Below, piece by piece: positions 42,419 to 52,363 of a DNA stretch of 64,000 nt. Location of the stretch: positions 175,202 to 239,201 of the forward strand of contig NZ_MKKI01000044.1 of assembly GCF_001942345.1 (NCBI RefSeq), read 5' to 3'. The position numbers and the translations under genes were made by a program. The DNA comes from Corynebacterium sp. CNJ-954 (GTDB lineage: Bacteria > Actinomycetota > Actinomycetes > Mycobacteriales > Mycobacteriaceae). Position 1 is the stretch's first letter. Each line of letters begins with the position of its first letter. The notes beneath the pieces are model-generated. The model saw nothing but the letters and a program-made list of their open reading frames with translations. It did not search any database and was not told the origin of the DNA.

Positions 42419-44211
42419 CAGTGGGTCTCCCTTCCTGCCCATGCCTCCCACAGTCCGGCGTACGTGCCGCCGGAGGAGAGGAGTTCTTCGTGCGGCCCGT
42501 CCTCCACCACACGCCCGTCTTCCATCACCATGATCCGGTCCGCCAGTCGTGTCTGGGACAACCGGTGGGCGATGACCAGCGCGCCGCGACCCCTGATGAC
42601 GACTGCACAGGCATCCTCAAGTTCCCGCGAGTTGCTCGACCCCGCTTCGGCGGTGGCTTCATCGAGGATCACGTAGGACGGGTTGAGTAGGTGTAACCGC
42701 ACAAGTGCGAGGTGCTGTTCCTGATGTGCGCTGAGCTGGTGTCCGTCGTCACCGACGTACGTGTCGACACCGTCAGGCAGGTCGTGGATCCACTGCGCCC
42801 CGGTCTCACGGATTGCCTCATCGACACCCGTGCGTGACGTCTTCCCGGGTGTGCCCAGTGTGATGTTCTGAAAGAGGGTTCCGGCGAAGACGTGGGTGTG
42901 CTGGGACGCCATACAGACCGTCGGCCGTAGTTCTGAAGGCACCAGTGCGCCGAGGTCGTCGCCGTCCAGGACAGCCCGTCCGTGTTGGACGGGCAGGACG
43001 CCGGCGAGCAGCCGGGCTGCCGTGGTTTTTCCGGCACCGGTACTACCGACGAGCGCCACAGATTCTCCCGGCGCGACCGTGAGATCGACGTCGGTGAGGA
43101 CCTGTCGGGTCCCGTCAAATGAATGCCGGACCCCCTGGAGACTGAGCCCGGAGGCGCTTGTTGAGCCGGTCGCCCGCACTTCCGGAGGGTCCATCCGGAC
43201 TGCGGCGCGTAGTGGGGTCTGTGTCACCCCAGCCAGGCGCCGGAGCGCGATGCCTGCCTCCTGGACGGTGTCGAAAGTCTGGAAGACCGTGGCCACCGGG
43301 TCGAAGAGACGGTGGTAGAGCAGGGCGGCGGCCGTGACGGCGCCGACGGTCGTCCATCCGGTGTCGACGATGACGAATCCGACTGCAAGGATGGTCGCCG
43401 TGGCCACAAACTCAGCACGGTTGTTGCGGGCGAAGAAACGGGTGAGCATGCGCCACACCCTGTCTTCTACGAGGCGCGACTCATCGGATGCTTCCTCCAG
43501 CCGTCGGATCTCATCACCGCTCCACCCCTGCACGACGAGTGTTTCACGACCGTTGGCCGCATCGAGGAATTCGGAGGTCCGTCGTCCGAGAATCTCCCGT
43601 TCCTCCCGGTAGAGCGGGCCACTGCGGGGCAGGTACCACCGCAACGCCATGACGTACATGGGGATGCCCACCAGTCCTGCAAGCCCAAGTGCCCAGTGCA
43701 GACCGAACAACCCCGGAAGCGAGATCAACAGAAGGGTCCCGGCCGACAACACGGTGGGCAGGATATCGGCGACGGCGGTGGAGATCAGCCGGGAATCATC
43801 GCTGACCCGGGAAACAAGTTCGCCCGGTCCCACCTCCTCAAGCATACCTGCGTCCAGGGAGAGAGCATGTTGGACGGCATCCTCTCGAAGTTCACTGACG
43901 GTGGGTTCGGCAATCTGTGCGAACAGAATGCGGCTGAGCCAGACCAACGCCGCGTTGAGGACGATAGACAGCGTCATCACCCCGAGGGGAATGCTGACGG
44001 CGGTGATGTCGGCATTCGGTACGGACAGCCGGTCGACCATCCGTCCGACCATCAGCGGAGGGAGGACGGCGCAACCGCTGGCGCCGAGCGCGACGAGCAG
44101 CGCGAGGACGGTCGTCCACCGGCGGGTACGCAGGCGTTCCCACAGGAAACACCAGGCGGCCCGCCCGTCGGCGGTGGGCAGGATCGCAGGAGTGGTGTGT
44201 TCTCCGGTCAT
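42418..44211 (-). CDS. ABC transporter, fused permease-ATPase, subunit with intact Walker motifs
   Basis: 597 residues: six-helix ABC_membrane domain (about 1-330) and nucleotide-binding domain. Walker A is GSTGAGKTT, Q-loop glutamine in 'MASQHTHVFAG', Walker B with catalytic Glu is VILDEATAEAG, and the H-loop is VIAHRLSQ. The signature is degenerate, LSAHQ instead of LSGGQ. It therefore needs the partner subunit's LSGGQ to complete its ATP site. Paired with the adjacent gene by a four-base ATGA overlap, and set in a siderophore locus, so an IrtAB/YbtPQ-type iron-siderophore importer or an exporter is likely. Confidence 0.85.
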   Translation of the reverse strand: MTGEHTTPAILPTADGRAAWCFLWERLRTRRWTTVLALLVALGASGCAVLPPLMVGRMVDRLSVPNADITAVSIPLGVMTLSIVLNAALVWLSRILFAQIAEPTVSELREDAVQHALSLDAGMLEEVGPGELVSRVSDDSRLISTAVADILPTVLSAGTLLLISLPGLFGLHWALGLAGLVGIPMYVMALRWYLPRSGPLYREEREILGRRTSEFLDAANGRETLVVQGWSGDEIRRLEEASDESRLVEDRVWRMLTRFFARNNRAEFVATATILAVGFVIVDTGWTTVGAVTAAALLYHRLFDPVATVFQTFDTVQEAGIALRRLAGVTQTPLRAAVRMDPPEVRATGSTSASGLSLQGVRHSFDGTRQVLTDVDLTVAPGESVALVGSTGAGKTTAARLLAGVLPVQHGRAVLDGDDLGALVPSELRPTVCMASQHTHVFAGTLFQNITLGTPGKTSRTGVDEAIRETGAQWIHDLPDGVDTYVGDDGHQLSAHQEQHLALVRLHLLNPSYVILDEATAEAGSSNSRELEDACAVVIRGRGALVIAHRLSQTRLADRIMVMEDGRVVEDGPHEELLSSGGTYAGLWEAWAGRETH

Positions 44212-45914
44212 CGGGACACGACCTCACTGTAGCTGGAGTCGCTACTGAGGTCGTGGTGGGTCCCCACCGTCGCGGTCGTTTCATCACGGACGAAGATGAC
44301 CTCGTCGGCGGCAGCGAGGAGGTTCGGGGAAGTGGAGATGATCACCGTGGTGCCTTGGTCTCCGACGGTCCGCAGGGCCCGGAGCCCGGTAGCGATGCGG
44401 GCCTCGGTCACCGAATCAACCGCCGTCGTCGGGTCCGTGAGCACCCGGGTGAGCGGTCCGCCTGCCAGCGCGCGGGCCAGTGCGATGCGCTGGCACTGGC
44501 CACCAGAAAGGTTGCGGCCACCGCCGTCGACCTCGTGGTCAAGCCCCTCATCGAAGAGATCCACTAACTCGTCGACGCCGCTCGCCCGGAGAACGGCCTG
44601 CGGAACAAAACCGCCGTCGCTTCCGGTAATATTCCGTCGCACCGTACCCTTGAACAGGTGGGCCTCGTGCGGGGAGACCCGTAGCACTGTGGGGAGCAGC
44701 TCCGGGTCCATTGAATCGGCCTGTACGCCGTCGAGCAGGAGTCGGCCGCGGCCTACAGCGCCCTGAACTCGTCGGCGGATATCGGGATCGGCGCAGACGA
44801 TGACGGTCAGCCGTCCAGCTGCGCAGTCCAGGGGATCACAGTTCTCCGGAAGGATGGTGAGCGTCGCGTCGGCACGGGCAAGGTCGGTAGCGTGGCGCCT
44901 GACGCCGAGAGCGCTGCGACCGTCCACGAACTGCGCGATCCGCGCAGCCGAGGCCGCAGAGGCCGTATAGGTCTCGACGACTCCCACTATGGTGCTCAGC
45001 GGCGTGGCCAGGAACGAGGTGACCCCCAGTACACCGACCATCGCGCCCACGGTCATCGACCCGTCCATCACGCGGAAGGCGCTCAGGATCGCCGCACTGA
45101 CCAGGACCAGACCCGTGATCAGGATGTGTGCGGCACCAACGCGTCCCGACGCCCCTGCCGAAGCGATCCCCGCGGTCGCAGCGGCCCTGCTGCGTCCGGT
45201 GTACCAACCTGCCGCGGCCGGCTCCCCGCCGATCCCCCGGAGGACCTCGACACCACGCAGGATGTCGGCGGCCGATGCGCCTGCGGCGGCGATCCCCTGC
45301 TGTTGCCCGTGCGTGGTCGAGGAGAGCCTCGGCCTCAACCACCGCAACGCGAGAAGCGACAGCGGGGACACCAGAATAACAGCGCATCCCACCCAGAGAT
45401 CCGCCCACATGAGATACCCGACAGAGACCGCCAGCCCCAGAAGAGCAGAGCCGCCCATGGCGATCTGCATGATGACATTACTGGCGTTGTCGCTGTCTGC
45501 CGCCGAGAGCGCGGTGATCTCCCCTGGCAGGCGCCGACCTGTCCCGGGACGGTCGGGCTGCAGTGCCGTGGCAGTGACTCTGCCTCGTAGCAGGTGCTTC
45601 TGACGATTCATGGCGTAGACACCGACCCGGGAACCCCACATGAATCCGAAGCTCAGCAAGGAGAAACAGGCTGCCAGGGCGACGAGCCACAGGATCAGCG
45701 ACGACAGGTCCGACCGCCCGATCGCCTCGTCCACTGTGGCACCGATCACCGCCGGGACCAATGCCTCCCCCACTGACCAGCAGGTCAGCAATGCGGCAGC
45801 ACACAGGATCGGCCCCTTCTCATCCCTGATCACCGAACGCAGAACCATCGCTCCAGCCCGTTTACCGGACTCGGGGGATTGGTCGTGTCGCCTCTGTTGG
45901 GTGTCAGTATCCAC
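44208..45914 (-). CDS. ABC transporter, fused permease-ATPase, subunit with degenerate ATP site
   Basis: 568 residues. Six-helix domain (about residues 30-320), then a nucleotide-binding domain in which the P-loop is absent: the strand after 'AAGRLTVIVCADPD' runs into 'IRRRVQGAVGRG' with no GxxGxGK. The signature is intact ('RNLSGGQCQRIALARALAGG'), but Walker B reads VLTDPTTAVD instead of LDEPT, and the H-loop histidine is replaced (IISTSPN). It complements the partner exactly. The GTG start has TAGGAT six bases upstream, suggesting a leaderless first gene of the operon ABC-ABC-AraC. Confidence 0.83.
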   Translation of the reverse strand: MDTDTQQRRHDQSPESGKRAGAMVLRSVIRDEKGPILCAAALLTCWSVGEALVPAVIGATVDEAIGRSDLSSLILWLVALAACFSLLSFGFMWGSRVGVYAMNRQKHLLRGRVTATALQPDRPGTGRRLPGEITALSAADSDNASNVIMQIAMGGSALLGLAVSVGYLMWADLWVGCAVILVSPLSLLALRWLRPRLSSTTHGQQQGIAAAGASAADILRGVEVLRGIGGEPAAAGWYTGRSRAAATAGIASAGASGRVGAAHILITGLVLVSAAILSAFRVMDGSMTVGAMVGVLGVTSFLATPLSTIVGVVETYTASAASAARIAQFVDGRSALGVRRHATDLARADATLTILPENCDPLDCAAGRLTVIVCADPDIRRRVQGAVGRGRLLLDGVQADSMDPELLPTVLRVSPHEAHLFKGTVRRNITGSDGGFVPQAVLRASGVDELVDLFDEGLDHEVDGGGRNLSGGQCQRIALARALAGGPLTRVLTDPTTAVDSVTEARIATGLRALRTVGDQGTTVIISTSPNLLAAADEVIFVRDETTATVGTHHDLSSDSSYSEVVSR

Positions 45915-45974
45915 AGCGACATCCTACGTCACGGAATGTTGCTGTAGAACCCCCTTAACGACGATGGCCACGAC

Positions 45975-46631
45975 TCACGTGGCAGTAGACCGGGGCGCAG
46001 AAATGGGGCTTGCAGGCCGGACCGCGCAGTCCGCGCGTATGTCGCCGGGAACCACTCCCCACTGTTGAAGACGGGCGAAGATCAGGCACCCCAGGCAGAC
46101 ACCCATGAACCCCTCCAGCGACGCCGCTGCGACGAGCAGAAGCAGGACAACGTCCGAAGCCCCCGTCAGTCCCGCGACCCGCAGCCCCAGTGCAGTCCCG
46201 GAGAACAACAGCCCTATCATCTGGGCGAAGCGCTTCGGCGCCCCCGCGACGAACACCGGCGGCCCGAACACCCGCTGGGCCAGCCACCGGACAGACAGCT
46301 GTCCGAACGGGTCGAAACGGGGCCCCGCCAGGACCCGTAAAAGGAAGCCGACAAACAGGAGCGTTCCCGCCACCGTCGCCGCACCGGTGAATCCCGCCAT
46401 GGAGAGCGCCACCGTGACCACAGTCAGGGCGACCACCAGCATCGCTGTGGTCCGTGCAGCGCGGTCATTTACCACCGGTGGAAACCACCACAGGGTGCTG
46501 GGACCGGTTGGCGGAAACTCCGACTGCGCCGGCCTGACTTTCCCGGCGACAAAGGCCGGGTGCTCCCGTCCCAGCTCCGCGATCTGTTCGCTGAACCGGT
46601 CCGGTGGTGTACCTGCTGTGTCATCGCCCAT
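45975..46631 (-). CDS. DUF4395 membrane protein
   Basis: 218 residues. A hydrophilic N-terminus with 'STLWWFPPVVNDRAAR' is followed by a DUF4395 domain: four hydrophobic segments, 'GPRFDPFGQLSVRWLAQRVFGPP', 'GAPKRFAQMIGLLFSG' and the late 'GFMGVCLGCLIFARLQ' with a Cys-x-x-Cys pair. Members are often near thiol or sulfur genes, and the CxxC suggests redox or metal chemistry, but no function is established. No strong ribosome site precedes the ATG. Confidence 0.75.
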   Translation of the reverse strand: MGDDTAGTPPDRFSEQIAELGREHPAFVAGKVRPAQSEFPPTGPSTLWWFPPVVNDRAARTTAMLVVALTVVTVALSMAGFTGAATVAGTLLFVGFLLRVLAGPRFDPFGQLSVRWLAQRVFGPPVFVAGAPKRFAQMIGLLFSGTALGLRVAGLTGASDVVLLLLVAAASLEGFMGVCLGCLIFARLQQWGVVPGDIRADCAVRPASPISAPRSTAT

Positions 46632-46719
46632 AACTTCACGAAGCTACTCCCGCAGCCTGCCGAACACCATGGTTCCGCTCACCCCTGCAGCAATCCTGGG
46701 GAGATGCGCCCTGATCTGC

Positions 46720-49089
46720 CTACTTCTTGCGGCCCCGCTTCTCTCTCACCCGCACGGCGATACGGACCGGCGAGCCTTCGAAGCCGAAGGACTCGCGCAG
46801 ACGGCGTTCCAGGAACCGTCGGTAGCCGTGTTCCAGGAAACCGGTGGTGAACAGCACGATCACCGGCGGCTCTGACGACGCCTGGGTTGCGAAGAGTACA
46901 CGTGGAAGTCGTCCGCCCCGCATCGGCGGCGGCGTCTGCGCGATCACCGCCCGCAGCCAGGTGTTCAACTGACCGGTCGGGATGCGCAGGTCCCAGCTCT
47001 CCAGTGCCTCGATCATCGCCGGCTCCAGCTTCTGCAGTGCCCGCCCGGTCTTGGCGGAGATGTTCACCCGACGTGCCCACGGCACGTGTGCCAGCTGCTG
47101 GTCGATCTCACGCTCGAGCTCGTCACGGCGCTCTTCATCGACCATGTCCCACTTGTTGTAGGCGATGACCAGTGCCCTGCCTGAATCCAGGATCATGCGC
47201 AGCACCCGCTGATCCTGTTCCGCGATCGGTTCAGATGCGTCGACGAGGAAGATCGCAACCTCCGAGGAGTCGATCGCCGCGCGGGTCCGCAGGGAGGCGT
47301 AGAACTCATGACCCCGTGCAGTCTTGGTCTTCTTCCGGATACCGGCCGTGTCGACGAAACGCCAGCTGCGCTCGTTGAGCTCGACCACGGAATCCACGGG
47401 GTCGACGGTCGTTCCGGCGACGTTGTCCACCACGGAACGCTCTTCACCGGTGATCTTGTTCAACAGCGAGGACTTGCCGACGTTGGGGCGCCCGACCAGC
47501 GCCACGCGGCGTGGTCCGGAGACCACCGACGTCTGTCGCGGGGTGTCCGGGAACTGTGCCAGCACCTCGTCGAGCACGTCAGCTGCGCCACGGCCGTGCT
47601 GGGCCGACACCGGGAACGGGTTGCCCAGGCCGAGCGACCAGAATTCCGCCATGTCACCGTACTGGGAGTCGGAGTCGAACTTGTTCGACACCAGCACCAC
47701 CGGGATCTCGGAGCGCTGCAGCCGACGGGCGATGAGTTCATCCGTGGAGGTGATGCCGACCTTGGTGTCGACGACGAAGACGATGACGTCGGCGGTGGCC
47801 ATCGCGGTCTCCGCCTGGCGGGCGATGGCACCGTGGATCCCCTTGGCATCCGGGTCCCAGCCGCCGGTGTCCTGGACCCAGTAACGACGGCCGTTCCAGT
47901 CCCCGAGGTAGGAGATACGGTCACGGGTGACGCCGGGGAAATCCTCGACGACGGCCTCGCGACGGCCGATGAACCGGTTGACCAGCGTCGACTTTCCGAC
48001 ATTCGGCCGTCCGACGACTGCGACGGTGCACAGGGCCTCCTGTTCGGCACGGTCGTCACCGAGAACCCCGAAGGCCTCCTCCACCGCGTCCCAGTCGGTG
48101 TCGTCCGCGTCCGCGCTCAACAGGTCGAAGTCGGCGAATTCGGAGTCGTCGACGACGTCACCGAAGTCGCTCTCGTCATACTCCTCGAAGAAGTCCTCCT
48201 CCGACTCCGGACCGTCGTCGATCGCGGAGTCGTCGGTTGCCTCGCCGTTGTCACCGCTGTCTCCGTTGCCGAGCACCTCGCCCTCATTGGTCCGGAAGAC
48301 CAGCGTCTCCCTGCCCGCGGTACTGTTGCCGGCATCGTCGAGCTGAGCCGGACGGGCCGCAGACTCCGCCGCCAGGCGGGTCAGCTCGGCAAGAACCTCG
48401 TCGACGTCCAGGTCACCGGTGTCGAGCACCGTGGCGTCCTCTGCCGGACGCAGCGGGGACACGGCGCGGGACGAATCGGCGGCGTCACGGCGCTCGACGT
48501 CAGCCAGCACCGCATCGAAGTCAGCATCCCGTCCCGCAGCCACATCCTGGACGTAGCGGCGGCGGGCACGGACCTCGGCGCTGGCGGTCATGAACACCTT
48601 GCAGGGGGCATCGGGGAATACGGCGGTCCCGATGTCGCGTCCTTCGACGACGCACCGGCCCGCGCGCAGGGCCAGCGACCGCTGCAAGGCCACCAGGTTC
48701 TCCCTGACCTCTGGAATCGCGGACACCGCGGAGACGTGGGCGGTCACCTCCGGACCCCGGATCTCGGCGGACACGTCCTCGCCGTCGAGCAGGACCTCCG
48801 CTGACGCAGGATCCTCGTTGACGAGCAACGGGAGGTCGGCGGTGGCCGCCACCACGGCCTCTGTGTTGTCCGGGTCAATCCCGGCACGCAGGACGTGCAG
48901 GGTCGCGACCCGGTACATTGCCCCGGTATCGAGGTACTTCGCGTCCGCGGCACGGGCGAGCAGGCGGCTGACCGTGGATTTACCGGTGCCGGACGGCCCG
49001 TCCACGGCGACGATGAAACCACCGCCGGCGATGTTGTCGACCCTGCTGAGGTCGGTCACGTCAGTCACGTCGTTCCTTTCGTTGGTCAT
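46720..49089 (-). CDS. cmk-der: fused cytidylate kinase and ribosome-assembly GTPase Der
   Basis: 789 residues, one continuous frame. The N-terminal part (to about 245) is CMP/dCMP kinase: P-loop GPSGTGKS (31-38), '[10 protein letters not shown]', '[15 protein letters not shown]'. A linker of about 110 residues, strongly Asp/Glu-rich over about 280-345, joins it to Der, with two GTPase domains (GRPNVGKST near 360, GRPNVGKSS near 531) and the KH-like end. In C. glutamicum and mycobacteria these are two adjacent genes; Der assembles the large ribosomal subunit. The ATG overlaps the rluB stop (TGATG). Confidence 0.93.
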   Translation of the reverse strand: MTNERNDVTDVTDLSRVDNIAGGGFIVAVDGPSGTGKSTVSRLLARAADAKYLDTGAMYRVATLHVLRAGIDPDNTEAVVAATADLPLLVNEDPASAEVLLDGEDVSAEIRGPEVTAHVSAVSAIPEVRENLVALQRSLALRAGRCVVEGRDIGTAVFPDAPCKVFMTASAEVRARRRYVQDVAAGRDADFDAVLADVERRDAADSSRAVSPLRPAEDATVLDTGDLDVDEVLAELTRLAAESAARPAQLDDAGNSTAGRETLVFRTNEGEVLGNGDSGDNGEATDDSAIDDGPESEEDFFEEYDESDFGDVVDDSEFADFDLLSADADDTDWDAVEEAFGVLGDDRAEQEALCTVAVVGRPNVGKSTLVNRFIGRREAVVEDFPGVTRDRISYLGDWNGRRYWVQDTGGWDPDAKGIHGAIARQAETAMATADVIVFVVDTKVGITSTDELIARRLQRSEIPVVLVSNKFDSDSQYGDMAEFWSLGLGNPFPVSAQHGRGAADVLDEVLAQFPDTPRQTSVVSGPRRVALVGRPNVGKSSLLNKITGEERSVVDNVAGTTVDPVDSVVELNERSWRFVDTAGIRKKTKTARGHEFYASLRTRAAIDSSEVAIFLVDASEPIAEQDQRVLRMILDSGRALVIAYNKWDMVDEERRDELEREIDQQLAHVPWARRVNISAKTGRALQKLEPAMIEALESWDLRIPTGQLNTWLRAVIAQTPPPMRGGRLPRVLFATQASSEPPVIVLFTTGFLEHGYRRFLERRLRESFGFEGSPVRIAVRVREKRGRKK

Positions 49090-50015
49090 CAGAGCTGCAC
49101 CGCGTTGTAGAGACTGGTCAGCTCGGAACGATTCAAGGCACGCAATGTACCGGGCTTCTGCTCCCCGAGCTGCACTGTGTGGACCTTGGTCCGTACCAGG
49201 GCCTGAACGGGGAAGCCAGCTTCCTTGAGCATGCGGCGCACAATGTGCTTGCGCCCTTCATGGATCTCCAGCTTGATCAGGGACTTCCCCTGCCAGACGT
49301 CGATGATCTGCACGTAGTCGGCGCGGGCGATACCGTCGTCCAGGTCGATGCCGTTCTTCAGCTGGTGGATCAGGCGTCGGTCCGCCTCCCCGAGCACAGT
49401 GGCCAGGTAGGTCTTCGACACCTCGTATCGCGGGTGCATCAGGCGGTTGGCGAGTTCGCCGTCATTGGTGACCAGGAGGAGCCCTTCAGTGGCGGCGTCG
49501 AGCCGTCCGACGTGGAAGAGCCGCTGTCCTGCGGCGACGCGCTCGCCGACGAGGTCGCCGATACACGGTCGGCCCATGTCGTCGCTCATCGTGGACTGGA
49601 ATCCACGCGGCTTGTTCAGCGCGTAGGTGACGAGGTTCTCGTCGACGATGACCCGGGTGCCGTCGACACGGATCACATCCTGGTCGGGGTCGACACGGAT
49701 CCCCTGCTGGGTCACGGTCTGACCGTTGACGTCGACGCGGCCCGCCTCGATGAGCTTCTCACTCATACGACGGGAGGCCACGCCGGCGGCGGCGAGCACT
49801 TTCTGAAGTCGCACGGACTTGTCGCCCCTGCCACCGTCTTTCTTACCGGCCGTGGGCGGTTTTCCGGAGGCGCCGGACTCCGGTGGTTTACGGTCGGGGA
49901 CGTGTTGCCGGCGTGCAGGTCGTGCATTGGACACGTACAGGTCGGCAGGGGTCTTACCTGGATCCTGTTCCGGTGTGCCGTCTCGGCGAGCGGGGGTGTT
50001 CACGAAGGTCCTCAT
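49089..50015 (-). CDS. rluB: ribosomal large-subunit pseudouridine synthase B
   Basis: 308 residues. After a basic, low-complexity N-terminus (about 65 residues) comes an S4 RNA-binding domain ('[22 protein letters not shown]'), then the RsuA/RluB catalytic domain: '[14 protein letters not shown]', '[23 protein letters not shown]' with the catalytic Asp, '[12 protein letters not shown]' and '[20 protein letters not shown]'. It isomerises a uridine in 23S rRNA. Start choice is uncertain: ATG 50015 lacks a ribosome site, while GTG 50003 has TGAGGA six bases upstream and could be the true start. Confidence 0.9.
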   Translation of the reverse strand: MRTFVNTPARRDGTPEQDPGKTPADLYVSNARPARRQHVPDRKPPESGASGKPPTAGKKDGGRGDKSVRLQKVLAAAGVASRRMSEKLIEAGRVDVNGQTVTQQGIRVDPDQDVIRVDGTRVIVDENLVTYALNKPRGFQSTMSDDMGRPCIGDLVGERVAAGQRLFHVGRLDAATEGLLLVTNDGELANRLMHPRYEVSKTYLATVLGEADRRLIHQLKNGIDLDDGIARADYVQIIDVWQGKSLIKLEIHEGRKHIVRRMLKEAGFPVQALVRTKVHTVQLGEQKPGTLRALNRSELTSLYNAVQL

Positions 50016-50077
50016 CAATCAGTCGAGGGTGTTCAGTTATGTCAGTTGACCAGTGTAACCCCTCTGCCGGACAACAG

Positions 50078-50644
50078 TTAGTCGGTCTGGTCCGCGGCGT
50101 CGATGCTGTCGACGTCCGGCAACAGCGGCGCCAGGTTCGGCAACGCCTCCAGCGAGTCAATGCCGAGCTGTTCGAGAAAAAGATCCGTGGTCGCGTACAG
50201 GTGCGCTCCACCGACCTCGCCGGTCACCCCGACCTCGGCAATCAGCCCGCGCAAGGTGAGTGTGCGCATGACACCGTCACAGTTCACCCCGCGCACCCCC
50301 GCCACCTGGGACCGGGTGACCGGCTGCCGGTAGGCCACCACCGCCAGGGTCTCCAGGGCGGCGCGCGACAACCGCTGTTGTGCACCGTCGAGGATCTTCG
50401 CCTCCACGGTGGCGGAGTTCTCCCGCCGTGTGTACAGACGCCACAATCCGTCCCGTTCGCGCAGTTCGAAACCCATGCCGCGGTCCGAGAACTCGGTGGC
50501 GATCTCCACGAGTGCCTCGGCGACATGCGTTTCGGACGCCTCCAGGACACGGGCGAAATCCGCAGGCGCGGTTGGTTCGTCGGCCACCAGGAGGAGTGAC
50601 TCCAGGCGGCTCCGCAGGATACTGACCGGTTCCACGGCGTTCAT
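50078..50644 (-). CDS. scpB: segregation and condensation protein B
   Basis: Kleisin-interacting winged-helix protein (188 residues) of the SMC-ScpAB condensin complex that organises the chromosome. Conserved core: 'LRSRLESLLLVADEPTAPADFA', 'ALETLAVVAYRQPVTRSQVAGVRGVNCDGVMRTLTLRGLIAEVG' in outline, and 'LYATTDLFLEQLGIDSLEALPNL'. It follows scpA after 16 bases, in the same order as in mycobacteria, and the two are surely co-transcribed. Confidence 0.93.
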   Translation of the reverse strand: MNAVEPVSILRSRLESLLLVADEPTAPADFARVLEASETHVAEALVEIATEFSDRGMGFELRERDGLWRLYTRRENSATVEAKILDGAQQRLSRAALETLAVVAYRQPVTRSQVAGVRGVNCDGVMRTLTLRGLIAEVGVTGEVGGAHLYATTDLFLEQLGIDSLEALPNLAPLLPDVDSIDAADQTD

Positions 50645-50660
50645 CCTCCCTGTGTTGTCT

Positions 50661-51494
50661 TCAGTCCCAGTTACTTGCGGCCACCACAGCCGGGTCGACG
50701 TCGAGGCCGGTCCAGGCCACGGTCATCTCCTCCAGAGGGACGGGTTGTTCGATTCCTACCGCGCGGGCCTTGTAGAGCTCCAACAATGCCAGGAATCGTC
50801 CCACGACTTTCATCGACACGTCGCAGTCGGAGATCAGTGTGCTGAAACTGACCCAGGTCTCCGCACCGGCGACACGTAACGTCGACAGAATGTGCCCCGC
50901 CTGCTCCGGAACGGACACCTGTTGGGCGTGCAGATGTGTCGTCGACACCTCAGAGGGTGCCGGACGGAAGACAGCGGCCGCACGTTCGGCGAACTGTTCG
51001 GCGGTCATCCCCAGTTCCACCGGCGGCATCAGTTCGGTGAACTGTTCCTCCGGGGACAGCTGGACCGGATAACTGCGGTCGGCGTCCCGCTGCCATTCGG
51101 AGAAGAGTCCGGCCACGGACTTGTAGGCCCGGTACTGCAGCAGACGGGCGAACAGGAGGTCACGGGACTCCAGCAGGGCGAGGTCCTCCTCGTTCTCCAC
51201 CTCTCCCCGCGGGACGAGACGCGCGGCCTTGAGATCCAGCAGCGTCGCCGCGACGACGAGGAACTCGGTCACCTCATCGAGGTCATCGACGCTGCCGGTG
51301 AGAGTGCGCGTGTACGAGATGAACTCATCCGTCACGGTGGCCAACGCGACTTCGGTGACATCCATCTTGTGCGAATGGATCAGCTGCAGCAGCAGGTCGA
51401 AGGGGCCGTCGAAGTTGGCCAGCGCGACCCGGAACCCCGTCAGTTCAGGTTGCTCGACCGTCGCCGGAGCGGCCTCGTCCACGGCAGCGGTCAC
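50661..51494 (-). CDS. scpA: segregation and condensation protein A
   Basis: Kleisin subunit of SMC condensin, 277 residues. N-terminal ScpA signature: 'FRVALANFDGPFDLLLQLIHSHKMDVTEVAL' in outline, with 'TEFLVVAATLLDLKAARLVPRG' after it. The C-terminal winged helix holds 'ISDCDVSMKVVGRFLALLELYKARAV'. The GTG start follows the parA stop by two bases, with GAGAGGA upstream. Works with scpB just downstream. Confidence 0.93.
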   Translation of the reverse strand: MTAAVDEAAPATVEQPELTGFRVALANFDGPFDLLLQLIHSHKMDVTEVALATVTDEFISYTRTLTGSVDDLDEVTEFLVVAATLLDLKAARLVPRGEVENEEDLALLESRDLLFARLLQYRAYKSVAGLFSEWQRDADRSYPVQLSPEEQFTELMPPVELGMTAEQFAERAAAVFRPAPSEVSTTHLHAQQVSVPEQAGHILSTLRVAGAETWVSFSTLISDCDVSMKVVGRFLALLELYKARAVGIEQPVPLEEMTVAWTGLDVDPAVVAASNWD

Positions 51495-51496
51495 CG

Positions 51497-52363
51497 TCAG
51501 GTCCTCTCGACGACCTCAGCCGCGAGGTCAAGATACTGCTTGGCACCGTCTGAGCTCGGAGCCCACGAGGTGATCGGTTCACCGGCCACCGAGGTCTCCG
51601 GGAACCGTACGGTACGGGTGATCACGGTATCGAAGACCTTGTCACCGAATACCTCGACCACCCGTTCCATCACCTCACGGGAATGGTTGGTGCGCCTGTC
51701 GAACATCGTCACCAGGATGCCGGTGACCTCCAGCCGGAAATTCAGCCGGTCGCGCACCTTCTCAACGGTGTCGGTGAGCAGCGCCAGCCCCCGGAGAGAG
51801 AAGTACTCGCACTCCATCGGGATGATCACGCTGTCAGCACAGCTCAGTGCGTTGACGGTGAGCAGGCCGAGGGACGGCTGGCAGTCGACGATGACGTAGT
51901 CGTAGTCGTTCATCACCGGGTGGAGCGCACGGGCCAACGCCTGCTCCCGCCCGACTTCGTTGACGAGCTGGATCTCTGCGGCGGACAGGTCGATGTTGGC
52001 GGGAACGACGTCGAGTCCCTCAACCGGGCTGTGGTGGAGCGCCTCATGGATCGTCGCCGAGTTGTCGACGAGCAGGTTGTAGATCGTCACGTCGAGTTCT
52101 TCGTGGTCGATCCCGAGCCCGGCGGACAGTGCACCCTGGGGGTCCAGGTCCACCAGGAGGACCCTGCGACCGTAGGAGGCCAGGGCGGCCCCCATGTTGA
52201 TGGTCGAGGTCGTCTTCCCGACGCCGCCCTTCTGGTTGCACATCGCGATCACCGTCGCCGGACCATGCCGGTCAAGGGCAGCGGGACGGGGGATCTCACG
52301 CAGTGGGCGACCGGTGAGGCCCAGCTGGGGCTTGTCGAACAGGCCTTCCGATGAACGAGCCAT
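51497..52363 (-). CDS. parA: ParA-family ATPase
   Basis: 288 residues. Deviant Walker A 'CNQKGGVGKTTSTINMGAALA' with the signature lysine, then 'LLVDLDPQGALSAGLGID' and 'DYVIVDCQPSLGLLTVNALS'. This is the scpAB-linked ParA/Soj-like protein (Rv1708-type); no parB is next to it, so chromosome-partition ParA is probably elsewhere. A role in septum or chromosome positioning with SMC is inferred. A TTG nine bases upstream at 52372 could also serve as start. Confidence 0.88.
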   Translation of the reverse strand: MARSSEGLFDKPQLGLTGRPLREIPRPAALDRHGPATVIAMCNQKGGVGKTTSTINMGAALASYGRRVLLVDLDPQGALSAGLGIDHEELDVTIYNLLVDNSATIHEALHHSPVEGLDVVPANIDLSAAEIQLVNEVGREQALARALHPVMNDYDYVIVDCQPSLGLLTVNALSCADSVIIPMECEYFSLRGLALLTDTVEKVRDRLNFRLEVTGILVTMFDRRTNHSREVMERVVEVFGDKVFDTVITRTVRFPETSVAGEPITSWAPSSDGAKQYLDLAAEVVERT

